Part shown: one piece after another, positions 63,946-64,000 of the stretch
Layout: the number at the start of each line of letters is the position of its first letter
How positions within the stretch are numbered: position 1 is the first letter of the stretch
Source of the DNA: Balaenoptera acutorostrata
Taxonomy: Eukaryota > Chordata > Mammalia > Artiodactyla > Balaenopteridae
Assembly (NCBI RefSeq): GCF_949987535.1
Contig: NC_080064.1
Coordinates: 46,209,937 to 46,273,936 of the forward strand
Reading direction: 5' to 3'
Length of the DNA stretch: 64,000 nucleotides
The notes under the pieces: model-generated
Seen by the model: only the letters and a program-made list of their open reading frames with translations
Database searches by the model: none
Told to the model about the DNA's origin: nothing
Translations under genes and position numbers: made by a program

Positions 63946-64000
63946 ACTACTTGAAAGTAAGTTGCAGACATCATGACACTTCATCCCTCCATATGTCAGC
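63946..64000. other. Window edge, old repeat
   Basis: 'gttgcagacatcatgacactt' and 'catccctccatatgtcagc' look like the old LINE into which the Tigger piece inserted. Confidence 0.4.

Larger units (their letters stand above)
34929..64000 (+). other. ACOT11: ACOT11 gene, 5' part (exons 1-3; runs off the window)
   Basis: Joined exons give 101 complete codons plus two bases: residues 1-11, 12-78 and 79-101. Intron 1 (34962-58864) is 23.9 kb, intron 2 (59067-60054) is 988 bp, and intron 3 starts at 60125 and is not closed by 64000. All visible borders are GT-AG. The full mammalian protein is about 600 residues with two hotdog thioesterase domains and a C-terminal START lipid-binding domain. Only the leader and the start of hotdog 1 are here. 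No frameshift or premature stop is seen, so the visible part is intact. ACOT12, the close paralogue, lacks this leader, which supports ACOT11. Confidence 0.93.

Overview
The window is mammalian nuclear DNA, almost certainly from a cetacean (a hippopotamus is the main alternative). The strongest evidence is about 32 copies of the tRNA-Glu-derived CHR SINE superfamily, in long (~290-410 bp) and short (~105-155 bp) forms. Most have AAATAAAT-type or poly(A) tails and clear target-site duplications (TSDs). The ruminant Bov-B/Bov-A2 pair, pig PRE-1 and primate Alu were not seen. The remaining repeats are ancient shared mammalian families: MIR, L2, old L1, MLT1 LTRs and MER5A/MER2/Tigger/hAT transposons, plus two L1 3' ends of the younger cetartiodactyl type.

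One protein-coding gene can be supported: the 5' part of ACOT11 (acyl-CoA thioesterase 11, also THEM1/BFIT), on the + strand. Coding exon 1 (34929-34961), exon 2 (58865-59066) and exon 3 (60055-60124) are all open, have canonical GT/AG borders and join in consistent phase (0, 1, 2) to give the first 101 residues. Intron 1 is about 23.9 kb, intron 2 about 1.0 kb, and intron 3 runs off the right edge. The later exons (rest of the first hotdog domain, second hotdog domain, START domain) lie outside.

Layout: 1-28.5 kb is upstream intergenic DNA, with layered repeats, a G-rich block next to a CTCF-like site near 6 kb, and two AT-rich homeodomain-type unique segments (10.5 and 17.5 kb). Positions 19.9-27.5 kb are a deep pile of old L1 pieces, a MER2 transposon and CHR SINEs. 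A compact CpG island lies at 28.5-29.0 kb with a perfect G-quadruplex motif and a splice-donor-like site on the + strand. The GC-rich segment at 34.56-34.93 kb precedes the ACOT11 start codon. Positions 34-42.4 kb form the longest SINE-free stretch of the window. The rest of intron 1 holds antisense MLT1 and L1 elements, a U6/L1 chimeric retrocopy, several microsatellites and two RFX X-box-like sites. Exons 2 and 3 follow, and the last 3.5 kb is a SINE cluster.

No prokaryotic features, CRISPR, tRNA genes, intact retroviral genes or other convincing coding genes were found. Repeat family names are by pattern recognition, not by alignment, and repeat edges are approximate except where a TSD fixes them. 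I did not find a wholly new biological system. The most informative items are the candidate alternative ACOT11 promoter, the U6/L1 chimera, the reused retroposon insertion sites, a SINE subfamily with a diagnostic 24-bp duplication, and the X-box pair.
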